Assembly (NCBI RefSeq): GCF_900105835.1
Contig: NZ_LT629783.1
Location: 3,680,501-3,744,500, forward strand
Reading direction: 5' to 3'
Length of the DNA stretch: 64,000 nt
Source: Pseudomonas fragi
Lineage (GTDB): Bacteria; Pseudomonadota; Gammaproteobacteria; Pseudomonadales; Pseudomonadaceae
Part shown: one piece after another, positions 37,596-50,475 of the stretch
How positions within the stretch are numbered: position 1 is the stretch's first letter
Layout of the letters: the number at the start of each line of letters is the position of its first letter
Notes under the pieces: model-generated
Seen by the model: only the letters and a program-made list of their open reading frames with translations
Databases searched by the model: none
Told to the model about the DNA's origin: nothing
Program-made: the position numbers and the translations under genes

Positions 37596-38414
37596 TCAGT
37601 CGGCGGCGGGCGCCACGACCGGTTGCTCGCTCAGCTTGTCGGCCAGGCGCACGAAGGCGGCCAGGTCGAGTTGCTCCGGGCGTTTGCTGCCATCGACGCC
37701 AGCGGCTTCGATTTCAGCGTTGCTGAGCAAGGCCTTGAGGGTGTTGCGCAGGGTTTTGCGACGCTGGTTGAACGCTTCGCGAACCACGCGCTCAAGCAGG
37801 CGATGATCCTTTGCCGGGTGCGGCAGGACTTCGTGCGGCACCAGGCGGACAATCGCCGAATCAACTTTCGGCGGCGGGTTGAATGCCCCCGGGCCTACGT
37901 TGAACAGGTGTTCGACGCGGCAGTGGTACTGAACCATGATCGACAGGCGACCCCAGTCACCACCGCCAGGGCCGGCGGCCATGCGCTCGACCACTTCCTT
38001 TTGCAGCATGAAGTGCATGTCACGGATCAGGTCGGCGTTTTTCAGCAGGTGAAAAATCAGCGGCGTAGAGATGTTGTACGGCAGGTTACCGACCACGCGC
38101 AGTGTGCGGGGTGCAGCATTGAGGCTTTTGAAGTCGAACTTCAGCGCATCACCCTGGTGCAGGGTGAAGTTGCTCATGCCGGCAAACTGGCGGTTGAGGA
38201 TCGGCACCAGGTCCTTGTCGAGTTCAACGACGTCGAGCTGCCCACCGCTGTTGAGGATGCCTTCGGTCAGGGCGCCCTGGCCCGGGCCGATTTCCAGCAG
38301 GCGTTCGCCCGCCTTGGCGTTGATGGCGCGCAAGATGCGGTCAATCACGCCTGCATCGTGCAGGAAGTTCTGGCCAAAGCGCTTGCGCGCCTTGTGTTGG
38401 TATTGCTCGTTCAT
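37596..38414 (-). CDS. rsmA: 16S rRNA dimethyladenosine transferase (KsgA)
   Basis: Protein of 272 residues that dimethylates A1518 and A1519 of 16S rRNA late in 30S assembly. SAM-binding motifs [14 protein letters not shown] and VVELDKDL and the catalytic NLPYNIS motif are intact. It overlaps pdxA by four bases. Loss of this enzyme confers kasugamycin resistance in known bacteria. Confidence 0.98.
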   Translation of the reverse strand: MNEQYQHKARKRFGQNFLHDAGVIDRILRAINAKAGERLLEIGPGQGALTEGILNSGGQLDVVELDKDLVPILNRQFAGMSNFTLHQGDALKFDFKSLNAAPRTLRVVGNLPYNISTPLIFHLLKNADLIRDMHFMLQKEVVERMAAGPGGGDWGRLSIMVQYHCRVEHLFNVGPGAFNPPPKVDSAIVRLVPHEVLPHPAKDHRLLERVVREAFNQRRKTLRNTLKALLSNAEIEAAGVDGSKRPEQLDLAAFVRLADKLSEQPVVAPAAD

Positions 38415-39400
38415 ATACGGGTCTCGGCCATCTGGTAGGCGGTTTCCAGCGCGACTTGCAGGCTGCCGGTATCGATCTTGCCGCTGCCCGCCAGATCCAG
38501 GGCGGTGCCGTGGTCGACAGAGGTGCGGATAATCGGCAAGCCCAGAGTGATGTTGACGGCGGCGCCAAACCCTTTGTACTTGAGTACGGGCAGGCCCTGG
38601 TCGTGGTACATCGCCAGCACTGCGTCGCAGTGTTCCAGATATTTGGGGGTAAACAGAGTGTCGGCAGGCAGCGGGCCACGCAGGTCCATGCCCTCACTGC
38701 GCAGGCGCTCCAGGGTTGGTTCGATGATATCTATTTCTTCATGGCCCAAATGGCCGCCTTCACCGGCATGGGGGTTGAGCCCGCACACCAGGATTCGCGG
38801 CCGGGCAATGCCGAATTTTTGTTGTAGGTCGGCGTGCAGAATGCGGGTGACCCGCATCAGTCGCTCGGGGGTTATTGCATCGCTGACCTGACGTAGCGGC
38901 AGGTGCGTGGTGACAAGTGCCACGCGCAATCCGCGGGTGGCCAGCATCATCACGACCTGTGGGGTATGGGTCAGGTCGGCAAGGAATTCGGTGTGCCCGG
39001 AGAACGGGATGCCTGCTTCGTTGATCACGCCTTTATGCACCGGGGCGGTGATCATGCCGGCGAAGTCGCCATCCATGCAGCCTTGTGCGGCGCGGGTCAG
39101 GGTCTGCAGCACAAAGGCTGCATTGGCCTTGTCCAGCTTGCCGGCGGTAACCGTGGCATTCAGCGGGGTGTCCCACACATACAGGCTGCCTGCTGGAGCT
39201 GGCTGTTCGGGCCAGTTGCCCGGCCCAACCGGGAGCAGGCTGACAGCCACACCGAGCTGCGCGGCCCGCTCAAGGAGCAGGTCGCGGCTGGTAATGGCAA
39301 TCAGGGGGTGTGGCTGGTGTTGCGAGGCGAGCAGCAGGCACAGGTCGGGACCTATGCCTGCCGGTTCGCCGGGTGTCAGGGCAAAACGCTGTGTTTTCAC
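38411..39400 (-). CDS. pdxA: 4-hydroxythreonine-4-phosphate dehydrogenase
   Basis: Protein of 329 residues in the DXP-dependent pyridoxal-phosphate pathway; it oxidises 4-phosphohydroxy-threonine with NAD. Characteristic segments are [35 protein letters not shown] with a metal His, [13 protein letters not shown] and the C-terminal [12 protein letters not shown]. It overlaps surA and rsmA by four bases each, so translation is coupled. Confidence 0.97.
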   Translation of the reverse strand: MKTQRFALTPGEPAGIGPDLCLLLASQHQPHPLIAITSRDLLLERAAQLGVAVSLLPVGPGNWPEQPAPAGSLYVWDTPLNATVTAGKLDKANAAFVLQTLTRAAQGCMDGDFAGMITAPVHKGVINEAGIPFSGHTEFLADLTHTPQVVMMLATRGLRVALVTTHLPLRQVSDAITPERLMRVTRILHADLQQKFGIARPRILVCGLNPHAGEGGHLGHEEIDIIEPTLERLRSEGMDLRGPLPADTLFTPKYLEHCDAVLAMYHDQGLPVLKYKGFGAAVNITLGLPIIRTSVDHGTALDLAGSGKIDTGSLQVALETAYQMAETRI

Positions 39401-40737
39401 TGCGCGGCCTGGCCTGCGCTGTCAGTTTCAGTTGCGCCTGGCAGCTTGATTTCAACATAGGCTTCGTCGCGGATCTGACGCAGCCAGGATTGCAGCTCTT
39501 CGTCGTACTTGCGGTTACGCAGAGCGTTCATGGCCTGTTGCTCGCGTGCCTGGGTGGTGCTGTCAGTGGCACGACGGCCAAGGACTTCCAGAACATGCCA
39601 GCCGTATTGGGTCTTGAACGGCTTGGACAGTACACCTTGCGGGGTGTCGGCCATTGCCTCGCGGAACTCGGGTACCAGCGAATTCGGGTCAACCCAGTTC
39701 AGGTCGCCACCGTTGAGGGCGGAACCCGGGTCTTCGGAGTAAGTCTTGGCCAAAGTGGCAAAGTCTTCGCCCGACGAGATGCGGTCGTAGATTTTGGCTG
39801 CCAGTTCTTTGGTTTGCGCTTCAGTACGAATTTCGCTTGGTTTGATCAGGATATGACGGACATGGACTTCGTCCACCACCACTGATCCACCGCCACGTTT
39901 TGCGTTCAGCTTGAGGATGATGAAGCCGCCTGGCGTGCGTACTGGAGGCGTCACGTCACCCACCGGCATCTCACTGAGCATGCGGTCGAAAGGGGGTGGC
40001 AGTTGAGCCGCTTTACGCCAGCCCATGTCGCCGCCTTCCAGTGCCGTGTCGCTGCCGGAGCGGGCGATGGCCATTTGGGCAAAGTCAGCGCCTTGCTTGA
40101 GCTTGTTGTAGACATCTTCAGCCTGGCGTGCTGCGTTCTGGACGGCTTCCGAACTCGCGCTTTCAGGCGTCGGGATCAGGATATTGGCCAGGTGATACTC
40201 TTCGGACATCTGCATTTTGCCCAGGTCCGAGGCCAGGAAGTTTTTCACTTCCTGGTCCGTGACCTGAATGCGCTCGGCCACGCGACGCTGGCGTACGCGG
40301 CTGATGATCATCTCGCGACGTACCTGCTCGCGGGCATCCTCATAGGACAGGCCGTCGTGGGCCAGGGCCTGACGGAACTGCTCGATGGTCATGTTGTTGC
40401 GCTGGGCAATGGTGCCAATGGCCTGGTTCAGCTCTTCGTCCGTGATACGGATACCAGAGCGTTCGCCGATCTGCAGTTGCAGGTTTTCGACGATCAGGCG
40501 CTCAAGCACCTGCTGATCCAGAACGCTGGCAGGCGGTACGCCCTGGCCGCGCTTGGCGATGGTTTGCTGCACTTCGTGGACACGCTGGTCCAGTTGGCTC
40601 TGCATGATCACGTCGTTGTCGACGATGGCCACCACTTTATCCAGGGGCTGTACTGCAGCGCTGGCTGCAGTACCCAGGAACAACGCGCCCAGCATTAGCG
40701 GGCGCAGACACTCAGAAAGCTTGATCTTCACGTTCAC
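39397..40737 (-). CDS. surA: Periplasmic chaperone and peptidyl-prolyl isomerase SurA
   Basis: Periplasmic protein of 446 residues that escorts outer-membrane proteins such as LptD to the Bam complex. The signal peptide ([14 protein letters not shown]) is followed by the SurA N domain and two parvulin domains (about 185-285 and 295-395, both with the HVLEVL/FIILKL pattern). The start lies 26 bases inside the lptD 3' end. Client and chaperone are thus co-transcribed. Confidence 0.97.
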   Translation of the reverse strand: MNVKIKLSECLRPLMLGALFLGTAASAAVQPLDKVVAIVDNDVIMQSQLDQRVHEVQQTIAKRGQGVPPASVLDQQVLERLIVENLQLQIGERSGIRITDEELNQAIGTIAQRNNMTIEQFRQALAHDGLSYEDAREQVRREMIISRVRQRRVAERIQVTDQEVKNFLASDLGKMQMSEEYHLANILIPTPESASSEAVQNAARQAEDVYNKLKQGADFAQMAIARSGSDTALEGGDMGWRKAAQLPPPFDRMLSEMPVGDVTPPVRTPGGFIILKLNAKRGGGSVVVDEVHVRHILIKPSEIRTEAQTKELAAKIYDRISSGEDFATLAKTYSEDPGSALNGGDLNWVDPNSLVPEFREAMADTPQGVLSKPFKTQYGWHVLEVLGRRATDSTTQAREQQAMNALRNRKYDEELQSWLRQIRDEAYVEIKLPGATETDSAGQAAQ

Positions 40738-43465
40738 GATAACCTTGGATGCCTTTGTCGAGGAAGCTCTCTACTTTGGTGCCAACAACGCCACCGAGAC
40801 CTTTCAGCACAACTTGGAGGAAGAGACCATGGTCGCCCTTCTCGTTTTGAGGGGCTTCCTGGGTGTACTCGTCGTTGGATACCCAGTAACGGCTGATCAG
40901 ACGAAGCTTCCAGCAGCAGTTGTCGTACTCGAAGCCACCGAAGGCTTCCAGGGTACGGTTGCGGTTGTAGTCGTACTGCCAGCGGCTGATGGCGTTCCAT
41001 TGCGGCACGATCGGCCAGATAACCGAGAAGTCGTGCTGCTTGATCTTGTAGTAATCCTTGATGTAGCCAGGATCACCCGGGGACAGGTAGTCGCCACCAC
41101 CCACAGTCCACTTGCCGGTGTACTGGTCGTAACGCACCTGGTCGTTGCGGTAGCGGAAGCCTGCGTTGACCACCTTGTTCGGGTTGTCTTCAGGCTGGTA
41201 GTGCATCATCGCACTGCCTGAACGAGGGCTACGGGTTTCCGGGTCCCAGTTGTAGTCGGCAGTCGCACGCCAGTCGCGGTTGAAACGATAGGCGTATTCC
41301 AGTGCATACGGCGACATGCTGGAAGTCGCGTCTTTACGGTCGTCGGAAATACCCGGCAACTGAACCTTGCGATCCTTGAAGTAATAGGCCTGGCCCACGC
41401 TGATGCGTTGACGCTCAAAGCCGTTGTCTTCGATCAGGCGGCTGGTCAGGCCCAGCGACAGCTTGTTCTCGTCGCCAACACGGTCCGTGCCGCTAAAGCG
41501 GTTGTCGCGCCACAGCGAGGAATAGCTGAAGGTGCTTTCGCTGGTGTCGAAAATCGGGATGTCATCCTGATTTTTCTCCGGGACATACAGATAGAACGCA
41601 CGCGGCTCCAGGGTCTGGCGGTAGTTGGTACCGAACCAGTTGGTGTTGCGGTCGAAATACAGGCCGCTGTCGACGCTGGCGATTGGCACGCTGCGGTTGA
41701 CCGTACTGTCGAACTTGCCGCCAGCAGCCGCCAACTGAGTCTTGCCAGTGCCATCCAGGTCCAGATCGTACTGGGTGTACATGTACTTGAGGGACGGCGT
41801 CAGGAAGCCATAGCTCCAGTTCAGCGGCAGGCTGACACTTGGTGCAAGGTTCATGCGCGTACCGTTGGCACGGGCCAGGCCGGTCACGTTGGTATCCAGG
41901 CGTGGTGCGGTAGTGCCATCTTCGTTGGTGTAGTTGCCGTTTTCCAGGCTGCGGTCGAATCGCACCAGCTCGGTGTTATAGGCGAAGTTCAGGCCACCCG
42001 GGTGAGTGGGCAGCATGCCATCGAGGGTGAGTTGCGGCAGTTTGTCGTAGGGCGTGATCTGGGTAACGGTGGCCAGTTGATAGGCCTGTACGTTCAGCTT
42101 GGCGGTGTAGTCATCGCCACGGTAGCTGACGGCGGCCTGCTGGTTCAGGTAATCACGGCTTTCAACGCCGATCTGGTCGCTTTCCAGATCCTGGAAGTAA
42201 TACGGATCGCTGATCTTGGTGTAGTCGACTTCGGTCAGTACGCGCGAATCCAGGCCGCCCTTGTGCTGCCAGTTGAGCATGTAGCGCTTGTCGTTGTAGT
42301 CGGTCTGGCGCTTGCGGTCGTCGTTGTCGTCGTTGAGGTACGCGGCGCCGAACTGGCCTTCGCTGGATTCGGTCAGGTAGCGGAACTCGCCTTCCATCAA
42401 CAGGCCGCGCTTGGTCATGTAGCGCGGGTACAACGTGGCATCGTAGTTGGGTGCCAGGTTGAAGTAGTACGGGGTCACGAGCATAAAGCCGGTGTCGGTG
42501 CTGCTGCTGAAGGACGGCGGCAGGAAACCGGACTGACGGCGATCGTCGATCGGGAAGTAGATGTACGGGGTGTAGAACACTGGAATGTCCTTGACCCGCA
42601 GCGTCACGTTGGTGGCCGTACCGAAACCGGTGGCCGGGTTCAACGTGATGTTGTTGCCCTTGAGCTGCCAGGCGTTGCTGCTTGGTTCGCACGTGGTGTA
42701 GGTACCATCCTTGAGGCGGATGATCGAGTCTTCAGCACGCTTGGCATACAGCGCACTGCCGCGGATACGCGACTTGTGCAGCACGTATTCGGCGTTGTCG
42801 ACCTTGGCCGCACCGGTGTCCAGCTGCACATCGGCGTGGTCGCCGACGATCAGGGCGCCGTTGTCGCGCAGGCGCACCTTGCCATTGAGTTCGCCACGGC
42901 TTTCAGCCTGGTACAGGCTGGCTTCGTCGGCTTCGATCTGCATGCTGCCCTGACGCATCACGACGTCACCTGCCAGGGTCGCCACCTGCTCTTCCTGCTC
43001 ATAGCGGGAGGCTTTGGCGCCGATAAAGGTCGGTGCATCGCTTTTGCTGGTGGGGTCGTTCATGCCCGGACGGATGGGCTCCACGTACGAACCGGAGCAG
43101 TACGGGCCGGTTTCGGCCAGTTGGGCTGCGGTCAGCTTGTCCCGGGGGACCCAGTCGAGGTGGCTGTAGTCGTCGCTGCGCGCCTTGAGCCCGCGGCCTT
43201 TGGCCTCGGTGACCAGAGGGGCCTGCTTGGCCTGCTCGCTGGTTTCACCGCTGGCACCCACCGACCCGTCGCCATGCGCAGGACGCGGTGGCAGTTGCGC
43301 CACGTTGGTTTTTGGTGCGCAATCCCAGCCACCCGTAGCCGACACGGAACAGTCATACTGCTCCTCGGCAAACGCGAACGGCGTGGCGAGAGGTTGCATG
43401 GCCAGCAAACTGCCGGTTACCAGCAACGGAAATTTTTTACGAAACGCGGGGGATTTCAATGCCAT
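40712..43465 (-). CDS. lptD: LPS-assembly protein LptD
   Basis: Outer-membrane beta-barrel protein of 917 residues that with LptE inserts lipopolysaccharide into the outer leaflet. A signal peptide (about 1-33) precedes an N-terminal Cys pair ([13 protein letters not shown]), an OstA/LptA-like jellyroll (about 150-300) and the barrel. A C-terminal Cys pair ([11 protein letters not shown]) fits the known disulfide pattern. First gene of the lptD-surA-pdxA-rsmA-apaG-apaH operon and divergent from amgK. Confidence 0.98.
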   Translation of the reverse strand: MALKSPAFRKKFPLLVTGSLLAMQPLATPFAFAEEQYDCSVSATGGWDCAPKTNVAQLPPRPAHGDGSVGASGETSEQAKQAPLVTEAKGRGLKARSDDYSHLDWVPRDKLTAAQLAETGPYCSGSYVEPIRPGMNDPTSKSDAPTFIGAKASRYEQEEQVATLAGDVVMRQGSMQIEADEASLYQAESRGELNGKVRLRDNGALIVGDHADVQLDTGAAKVDNAEYVLHKSRIRGSALYAKRAEDSIIRLKDGTYTTCEPSSNAWQLKGNNITLNPATGFGTATNVTLRVKDIPVFYTPYIYFPIDDRRQSGFLPPSFSSSTDTGFMLVTPYYFNLAPNYDATLYPRYMTKRGLLMEGEFRYLTESSEGQFGAAYLNDDNDDRKRQTDYNDKRYMLNWQHKGGLDSRVLTEVDYTKISDPYYFQDLESDQIGVESRDYLNQQAAVSYRGDDYTAKLNVQAYQLATVTQITPYDKLPQLTLDGMLPTHPGGLNFAYNTELVRFDRSLENGNYTNEDGTTAPRLDTNVTGLARANGTRMNLAPSVSLPLNWSYGFLTPSLKYMYTQYDLDLDGTGKTQLAAAGGKFDSTVNRSVPIASVDSGLYFDRNTNWFGTNYRQTLEPRAFYLYVPEKNQDDIPIFDTSESTFSYSSLWRDNRFSGTDRVGDENKLSLGLTSRLIEDNGFERQRISVGQAYYFKDRKVQLPGISDDRKDATSSMSPYALEYAYRFNRDWRATADYNWDPETRSPRSGSAMMHYQPEDNPNKVVNAGFRYRNDQVRYDQYTGKWTVGGGDYLSPGDPGYIKDYYKIKQHDFSVIWPIVPQWNAISRWQYDYNRNRTLEAFGGFEYDNCCWKLRLISRYWVSNDEYTQEAPQNEKGDHGLFLQVVLKGLGGVVGTKVESFLDKGIQGYREREDQAF

Positions 43466-43596
43466 CTTATTAGTCCGGGCTTCCTGCGTGCCATCAGCCC
43501 GCGGTGGGGGACCGCACGCCTATCGATGGTCTGGAAAAGATTCTGGATAATAAAGCATGACCCGCTTGACGGCTAGCGCCGTCGGAGACCCTTGTA

Positions 43597-45290
<1,694 letters not shown>

Positions 45291-45291
45291 C

Positions 45292-46056
45292 ATGTTGTGG
45301 CCAGGGACTCTGATCGGAGCCGGAGCCGGCTTTTTCATTGCCAGTATTCCGGGGGCCATGCTTGGCGCTTTATTGGGGCGGGCACTGGACCGGCGCCTGC
45401 AACTGCACAGTTGGGCCGATCTGCTGGAGCGCCTGGGCGCCCGGCAGGTGCTGCGCAACGATGAGTTGTTGTTTGTGCTGCTCGGCCGGCTGGCCAAAAG
45501 CGGTGGGCAGGTGCTGGACCCGCATATCGCGCAGGCGCGCCAGGAAATGCGTCAGCTCGACATGGCGCCCGCCGCGCAAAAGCGTGCGATTGCCGCCTTC
45601 AACCGCGGCAAGTCGGGTAGTGATTCGCTACGCGGTTATCTTAAACGGCTCAAGGCTCAGCCCCATGCGGCGGAAGGGGTATTGCGCGCTTGTTGGCGGA
45701 TGATCCTGGCCGATGGCCGGGTGGCGCCCCAGGAGCGCGAGCTGATTGTGCTTTGGGGTGGCTGGTTGGGCTGGACCCGGCAACAGGTACTGGCGTTGGG
45801 TGGCGAACGTGACGCTCAGCAAAGACCCGTGGCAACCCGCGGCGGTACCTACCTGCAGGCGCTGACTCTGCTGGGGGTGACTGAAGCCAGTGATCCTGAG
45901 CAGATCAAGCGCGCCTACCGCCGCCTGCTCAGTCGTCACCACCCGGACAAGGTCGCCGGCAGCGGTGCCGGCCCGGTGCAGGTGCGCGAAGCCACCGAAA
46001 AAACCCGCGAACTGCACCAGGCCTACACCTTGGTTCGTCAGCGCCGCGGATTCTAG
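45292..46056 (+). CDS. DjlA-like protein: membrane anchor, TerB and DnaJ domains
   Basis: Protein of 254 residues. An N-terminal hydrophobic, Gly-rich segment (about 5-30) anchors it in the membrane; a TerB-like helical domain (about 55-165) is followed by a C-terminal J domain with the HPD motif in RRLLSRHHPDKVAG. Such proteins recruit DnaK to the inner membrane. It follows murU by one base, suggesting a three-gene transcript, and is convergent with the DUF3530 gene. Confidence 0.9.
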   Translation: MLWPGTLIGAGAGFFIASIPGAMLGALLGRALDRRLQLHSWADLLERLGARQVLRNDELLFVLLGRLAKSGGQVLDPHIAQARQEMRQLDMAPAAQKRAIAAFNRGKSGSDSLRGYLKRLKAQPHAAEGVLRACWRMILADGRVAPQERELIVLWGGWLGWTRQQVLALGGERDAQQRPVATRGGTYLQALTLLGVTEASDPEQIKRAYRRLLSRHHPDKVAGSGAGPVQVREATEKTRELHQAYTLVRQRRGF

Positions 46057-46063
46057 CGCGGGT

Positions 46064-47053
46064 TTACTTATCCACAGGCTGAGGGCTGAGCCAGCCGCGC
46101 ACCCGGCGAAACAACTGCTCCTGTTCGCCTTCCCGGTTACCCGGGGTGGCGAACAGTCCTACCTGTTTGAAATTCGATCCGTTGGCGCGCTTGCTGGCCT
46201 GCAGTCTTTGCAGGGCTGCATCGCGGGCCTGGGGTTGGTCTTTGTAGAAGATATCCAGCAGCGCGACGTTGAGGGCCGGGGTCAACTGGCTCAAGTCCGG
46301 CTCTGCCAGCACCGGTTTGCGGGCAGACACCATGATCAGCTTCTGAACCTGGGCAGGATGCTTGGTACTGATGTAGCGCGATGCCCAATAGGCCCCGGAG
46401 CCGTGGCCGAGCAGAACGACAGTGCGCATGTTCTGGTGCTGGGCAAAGGCAATGGCCGCATCAATACGGGCGAAGATGCGCTCGGCATCGGCCTTGTCCA
46501 GATCTTGTGCGCTTTGCGCCGCTTCCGGTTCCGGGCTTTCGGTACCCGCACTGGCCGCTTGCTCGATGGGTTTGGCTGTGGTGCTGGCTGCTTTGCTGCT
46601 ACTGTCTGTCGCAATTGCTGTAGGAGGTTTCTCTGGTTCGGCTTCCCGCGCCTGGCTGGCTTCGCTTTGCATGTCCGGCAAGCTCAGGCTCAGACTGGCC
46701 CAGTTGGCGTCTGGCAGCTTGTTGCGCAGTGGGCCGACGGTCAGGGGCCAGTCAGCGGTTTCACCGGCGCCGGGCACGATAATCACTGCACCTTCGGGGG
46801 CGCTGCTGTTGGCGGGTTTCCACAGGGCGAGAAAGTTGTCATTGGGCGCTTGCAGCTGTTGCTGCTCGTGTACGGGGAGTTGTCGCTCAAGGGCTGCGGC
46901 GTCTTCCTGGCTGCGCTCGGGCAGTGGGTCGCGCACGGCGGGCTTGGCCGCAGGTTCGGTTTCGGGCTGGGTGTCGCCTGCGAGCACTGGCAGGGCGAAC
47001 GGCAATACCAGCGACAGGCACAAGGCTGGCAGTGCCAGACGATAAGGAAACAT
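46064..47053 (-). CDS. DUF3530 alpha/beta-hydrolase-like exported protein
   Basis: Protein of 329 residues with a signal peptide (LCLSLVLPFALPVLAG) and an alpha/beta-hydrolase-like core: VIIVPGAGETADWP (oxyanion region) and VLLGHGSGAYWA, whose GHGSG is a nucleophile elbow. An Ala/Glu/Pro-rich low-complexity insert lies near residues 130-185. The family is conserved in pseudomonads and has no assigned substrate. It lies between convergent djlA-like and divergent agtS genes. Confidence 0.88.
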   Translation of the reverse strand: MFPYRLALPALCLSLVLPFALPVLAGDTQPETEPAAKPAVRDPLPERSQEDAAALERQLPVHEQQQLQAPNDNFLALWKPANSSAPEGAVIIVPGAGETADWPLTVGPLRNKLPDANWASLSLSLPDMQSEASQAREAEPEKPPTAIATDSSSKAASTTAKPIEQAASAGTESPEPEAAQSAQDLDKADAERIFARIDAAIAFAQHQNMRTVVLLGHGSGAYWASRYISTKHPAQVQKLIMVSARKPVLAEPDLSQLTPALNVALLDIFYKDQPQARDAALQRLQASKRANGSNFKQVGLFATPGNREGEQEQLFRRVRGWLSPQPVDK

Positions 47054-47127
47054 CGGTTATTCCAGGCCAGAAGTAGTCCCGGCAGCGTAATGGGTTGATC
47101 AGTATTTGTCAGGGGGTGAGCGTTTAG

Positions 47128-49521
47128 ATGAGACGTTTTTGCTATCTGTGGGTTATCGGCTGGCTCTGGCTGCCCTTGATGGGCCATGCCGCGCCTGTGC
47201 CCGCCGCCCAGCTGTCGGCCGAGCAACAGCAATGGCTGGCCCGGCACACAGAGTTGCGGGTGGGCCTGGTATTGCAGGCGCCCTATGCCCGATTTGATCG
47301 CCGCCTGCAGCAGTTGTCCGGGGCCAATGTCGAGCTGATGAAGTGGCTGGCGCAAGCACTCAATGTTGAACTGATCTGGCGTAACTACCCTGATCTGGCG
47401 CAACTTGAACAGGCCGCCCGTAACGGTGAAATCGACCTGGCCCCCGGGCTGACGCAAACCCCGGCGGGTTTGCGCCTGTGGCAGTTTTCCGATCCTTATA
47501 TGCGTGTGCCGCAATTGTTGGTGGGCACGCGCAATGGCACCGGCTCGGTTGACCTTGAGCGTGTCGACAGCCAGACCCGCGTCGCGGTGCGCATGCCGAG
47601 TGCCACCGCCGATTTTTTGCGCAGCAGCTACCCTGGCCTCAATTTGCAGGGCGTGCCGCTGGAGCGCCAGGCCTTGCAGTTGTTGCTTAGCCAGCAAGCC
47701 ACCTATGCCGTGATCGACGAAGCCCAGCTCAGTCGCTTGTCGGCCGAGCCCGAGTTTGCCGAGCTGGCGGTGGTGGGTGATGTCGGCTTGCCGCAGTTGT
47801 TGCGCGTTGCAACGCGGCGTGACTGGCCTGAGTTGGCCGGTATCGTCGAGCGTGGCCTGCATGCGATCCCGGCGCGGGACATGGAACAACTGCACAGTCG
47901 CTGGCTGCAACCCAAATACCCGCACCTTGGCCCGTCGCCCGGCTTTTGGCAGAACCTGAGCTTGCTGATTCTCGCGTTGCTGCTGGCCAGCATGGCGATT
48001 GTGGTGTGGCAGCGCCGTCAGCAAACCAGCCTGGAACGGGCCTTGCTCAGTGCCCGCGAAGACCTCGTATTGCATACCGCCAGCGCCGAGGCCCTGCGTC
48101 TGAGCCAGTTCTCCATTGACCAGAGCCCCGTGGGTATTCTGTGGGTCAATTGGGACAGCCATGTGCGCTACGCCAACCGGGCGGCCGAAGAGATGCTCGG
48201 CTATTCGCCAGGGGCAGTGCTGGAGCGCCCGCTCAGGGATTTTGACCCCGGCCTGACGATGGATCGCTGGTTGAACATGTGGCGCCGCGCGCGCAATCAC
48301 AAGGAGGGTGTTCACCGCAGTGAAACACTGTGCGTGCGTGCTGATGGCTCGCAGTTTCCCGCCGATGTGACCTTGAGCTTCTTGCGCTTTCAAACCGCGG
48401 AATACCTGGTGGTGTACCTCAATGACATCACCGAGCGCCACCAGGTGCAGGCCGCCTTGCAGGAAAGCGATGCGCGTTTGCAGGGGATTGCGGCCAACGT
48501 GCCGGGGCTGGTCTTTCGCCTGGAGCGTTCGCTTCTGACTGGCGAACTGGACTTCCCCTATATCAGCGAAGGCAGCGAGAGCCTGGCGGGGTTTTCCCCG
48601 GCCACATTGCGCCTGCGCGAAGTGGGCCTGCGCAGCCTGGTGCATCCGGATGACCGGGCGGATTACCATCGGGTGCAGGACCTGGCGCTGGACAGCGACA
48701 GTGATTGGTCCTGGCAAGGTCGGATCCTGACCCGCCAGGGCCAGCAGCGCTGGGCCGAGATCAAGGCCATCACCCGTCGCCTGGATGATGGCACGGTGGT
48801 GTGGGACGGGATTGTCTGGGATATCAGCGAAAGCAAGCGCATCGAGCTTGAACTGGACAGCTCCCGCGGGCAGCTGCGCGAACTGTCGGCGCACCTTGAA
48901 AGCGTGCGCGAAGAAGAAAAGGCACGCATCGCGCGTGAAGTGCATGATGAACTGGGGCAGATCCTGACAGTGCTCAAGCTGGAAACCTCAATGTGCGAGC
49001 TGGCCTACGCCCAGCTGGATCCGGGGTTGCATGAGCGACTCAACAGCATGAAAAAACTGATCGCCCAGCTATTCCAGCTGGTGCGCGATGTGGCGACCTC
49101 CTTGCGCCCGCCGATCCTGGACGCGGGCATCAGCTCGGCCATTGAGTGGCAGGCCAGGCGCTTTGAGGCGCGTACGCACATTCCGTGTCTGGTGCAGGTC
49201 CCTGAGCATTTGCCGCCGCTGGGTGCGTCCAAGGAGGTGGGGTTGTTCCGCATCCTGCAGGAGGCGCTGACCAATGTGATGCGCCATGCCCAGGCGCACA
49301 CGGTTGAGCTGACCTTGAGCGTGCAGGGGCGGGAGCTGTGCCTGAGCATCAGTGATGACGGCCAGGGTTTTGTGCCCGCAGGCGGGCGGCCGACCTCCTT
49401 TGGGCTGGTGGGCATGCGCGAGCGGGTGTTGATGCTGGGCGGAACACTGGCGTTGCACAGTGTTCCGGGGGAGGGAACGACCCTGACGGTACGCGTGCCT
49501 TTGGTGGAGAAAAGTGGATGA
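47128..49521 (+). CDS. agtS: Hybrid-sensing histidine kinase for 5-aminovalerate/GABA transport (AgtS type)
   Basis: Protein of 797 residues: signal peptide, periplasmic SBP_bac_3 domain (about 30-270), membrane helix (SLLILALLLASMAIVVW near 275-293), two PAS domains (about 325-440 and 450-575), a HisKA_3 dimerisation domain with the phosphoacceptor His in RIAREVHDELGQ (near 606) and a HATPase domain (EALTNVMRHAQ, then SDDGQGF). The arrangement matches AgtS, which with AgtR controls 4-aminobutyrate and 5-aminovalerate uptake in P. aeruginosa. Its end overlaps agtR by eight bases. Confidence 0.88.
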   Translation: MRRFCYLWVIGWLWLPLMGHAAPVPAAQLSAEQQQWLARHTELRVGLVLQAPYARFDRRLQQLSGANVELMKWLAQALNVELIWRNYPDLAQLEQAARNGEIDLAPGLTQTPAGLRLWQFSDPYMRVPQLLVGTRNGTGSVDLERVDSQTRVAVRMPSATADFLRSSYPGLNLQGVPLERQALQLLLSQQATYAVIDEAQLSRLSAEPEFAELAVVGDVGLPQLLRVATRRDWPELAGIVERGLHAIPARDMEQLHSRWLQPKYPHLGPSPGFWQNLSLLILALLLASMAIVVWQRRQQTSLERALLSAREDLVLHTASAEALRLSQFSIDQSPVGILWVNWDSHVRYANRAAEEMLGYSPGAVLERPLRDFDPGLTMDRWLNMWRRARNHKEGVHRSETLCVRADGSQFPADVTLSFLRFQTAEYLVVYLNDITERHQVQAALQESDARLQGIAANVPGLVFRLERSLLTGELDFPYISEGSESLAGFSPATLRLREVGLRSLVHPDDRADYHRVQDLALDSDSDWSWQGRILTRQGQQRWAEIKAITRRLDDGTVVWDGIVWDISESKRIELELDSSRGQLRELSAHLESVREEEKARIAREVHDELGQILTVLKLETSMCELAYAQLDPGLHERLNSMKKLIAQLFQLVRDVATSLRPPILDAGISSAIEWQARRFEARTHIPCLVQVPEHLPPLGASKEVGLFRILQEALTNVMRHAQAHTVELTLSVQGRELCLSISDDGQGFVPAGGRPTSFGLVGMRERVLMLGGTLALHSVPGEGTTLTVRVPLVEKSG

Positions 49522-50161
49522 GGAAGTGCTTGTGATTCGTGTACTGGTAGCGGAAGACCACACCATCGTGCGTGAAGGGATCAAGCAATTGATCGGCCTG
49601 GCCAAGGACTTGCTGGTGGTGGGCGAGGCCGGCAATGGTGAGCAATTGCTGGAAACATTGCGCCATGTACCCTGCGAGGTGGTGTTGCTGGATATCTCCA
49701 TGCCCGGGGTCAATGGCCTGGAAGCGATACCGCGCATCCGTGCCCTGAACAACCCGCCGGCCATTCTGGTGCTGTCGATGCATGACGAAGCGCAGATGGC
49801 GGCGCGGGCGCTGAAGTTTGGCGCGGCGGGTTATGCCACCAAGGACAGTGACCCGGCGCTGTTGCTGATGGCCATCCGCAAGGTGGCGGCGGGCGGTCGT
49901 TATATTGACCCGGACCTGGCGGACCGCATGGTGTTCGAGGTCGGCCTGACCGATTCGCGGCCATTGCATGCATTGCTGTCCGAGCGCGAGTTTTCGGTGT
50001 TCAAGCGCCTGGCCCAGGGCGATAACGTCAACGATATAGCCCAGCAACTGGCGTTGAGCAGCAAGACCATCAGCACCCACAAGGCGCGGCTGATGCAAAA
50101 GCTCAACATCACGTCCCTGGCCGAGCTGGTCAAATACGCAATGGAGCACAAGTTGTTGTAG
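49514..50161 (+). CDS. agtR: NarL/LuxR-family response regulator AgtR
   Basis: Response regulator of 215 residues. The receiver domain has the acidic pocket VLVAEDH, phosphoacceptor Asp61 in EVVLLDISMPG and Lys in ATKDSD. The C-terminal LuxR-type helix-turn-helix (LSEREFSVFKRLAQG through SSKTISTHKARLMQKLN) binds DNA. It is expected to receive phosphate from AgtS and activate agtABCD. A REP pair follows, then a short inverted repeat before agtA that could be its site. Confidence 0.9.
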   Translation: MDEEVLVIRVLVAEDHTIVREGIKQLIGLAKDLLVVGEAGNGEQLLETLRHVPCEVVLLDISMPGVNGLEAIPRIRALNNPPAILVLSMHDEAQMAARALKFGAAGYATKDSDPALLLMAIRKVAAGGRYIDPDLADRMVFEVGLTDSRPLHALLSEREFSVFKRLAQGDNVNDIAQQLALSSKTISTHKARLMQKLNITSLAELVKYAMEHKLL

Positions 50162-50179
50162 CGACTTGCACCTTTCCCT

Positions 50180-50264
50180 GTGGGAGTGGGCTTGCCCGCG
50201 ATGGCATCGCTGCGGTTTGCTTGACAGACCACGGTGCCTGAATCGCGAGCAAGCCCGCTCCCAC
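50180..50264. repeat. REP palindrome pair, GTGGGAGC family
   Basis: Arms GTGGGAGTGGGCTTGCCCGC and the complement of GCGAGCAAGCCCGCTCCCAC around a short spacer. It separates agtR from the transporter operon. Confidence 0.88.
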
Positions 50265-50351
50265 AACTTATCTGTTTACGACCCTTTTGGCCTGTCCCCG
50301 GGCCATGTTGCCGGAGTTGCCCGGCGCGACCATCCCAATCACGACATCCCT

Positions 50352-50367
50352 GTAGGGCAATCCCTAC
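50352..50367. promoter_or_regulatory. Inverted repeat in the agtA leader, candidate AgtR site
   Basis: Perfect inverted repeat GTAGGG-CAAT-CCCTAC, 109 bases before the agtA start codon. Short GC-rich palindromes of this size are typical of NarL/LuxR-type sites. The rest of 50162-50475 contains the REP pair and no gene. The link to AgtR is inference. Confidence 0.45.
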
Positions 50368-50475
50368 CCAAGGCCTTCCAACCGCCTGATGTCAATCTCT
50401 CTCGCCCCCCGATTTCTGTGGGGTGGCCGCTTCTTTAGTCTTGGGCTACGGCAGTCCAAAACAAAAGGTGCGGTT

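Noticed and set aside
41408..43576. 722-codon open frame on the plus strand opposite lptD
   Set aside because: Antisense shadow; lptD is unmistakable and the opposite frame has no motifs or ribosome site.
46783..48945. 720-codon open frame on the minus strand opposite agtS
   Set aside because: Antisense shadow of a complete sensor kinase gene; it also crosses into the DUF3530 gene.
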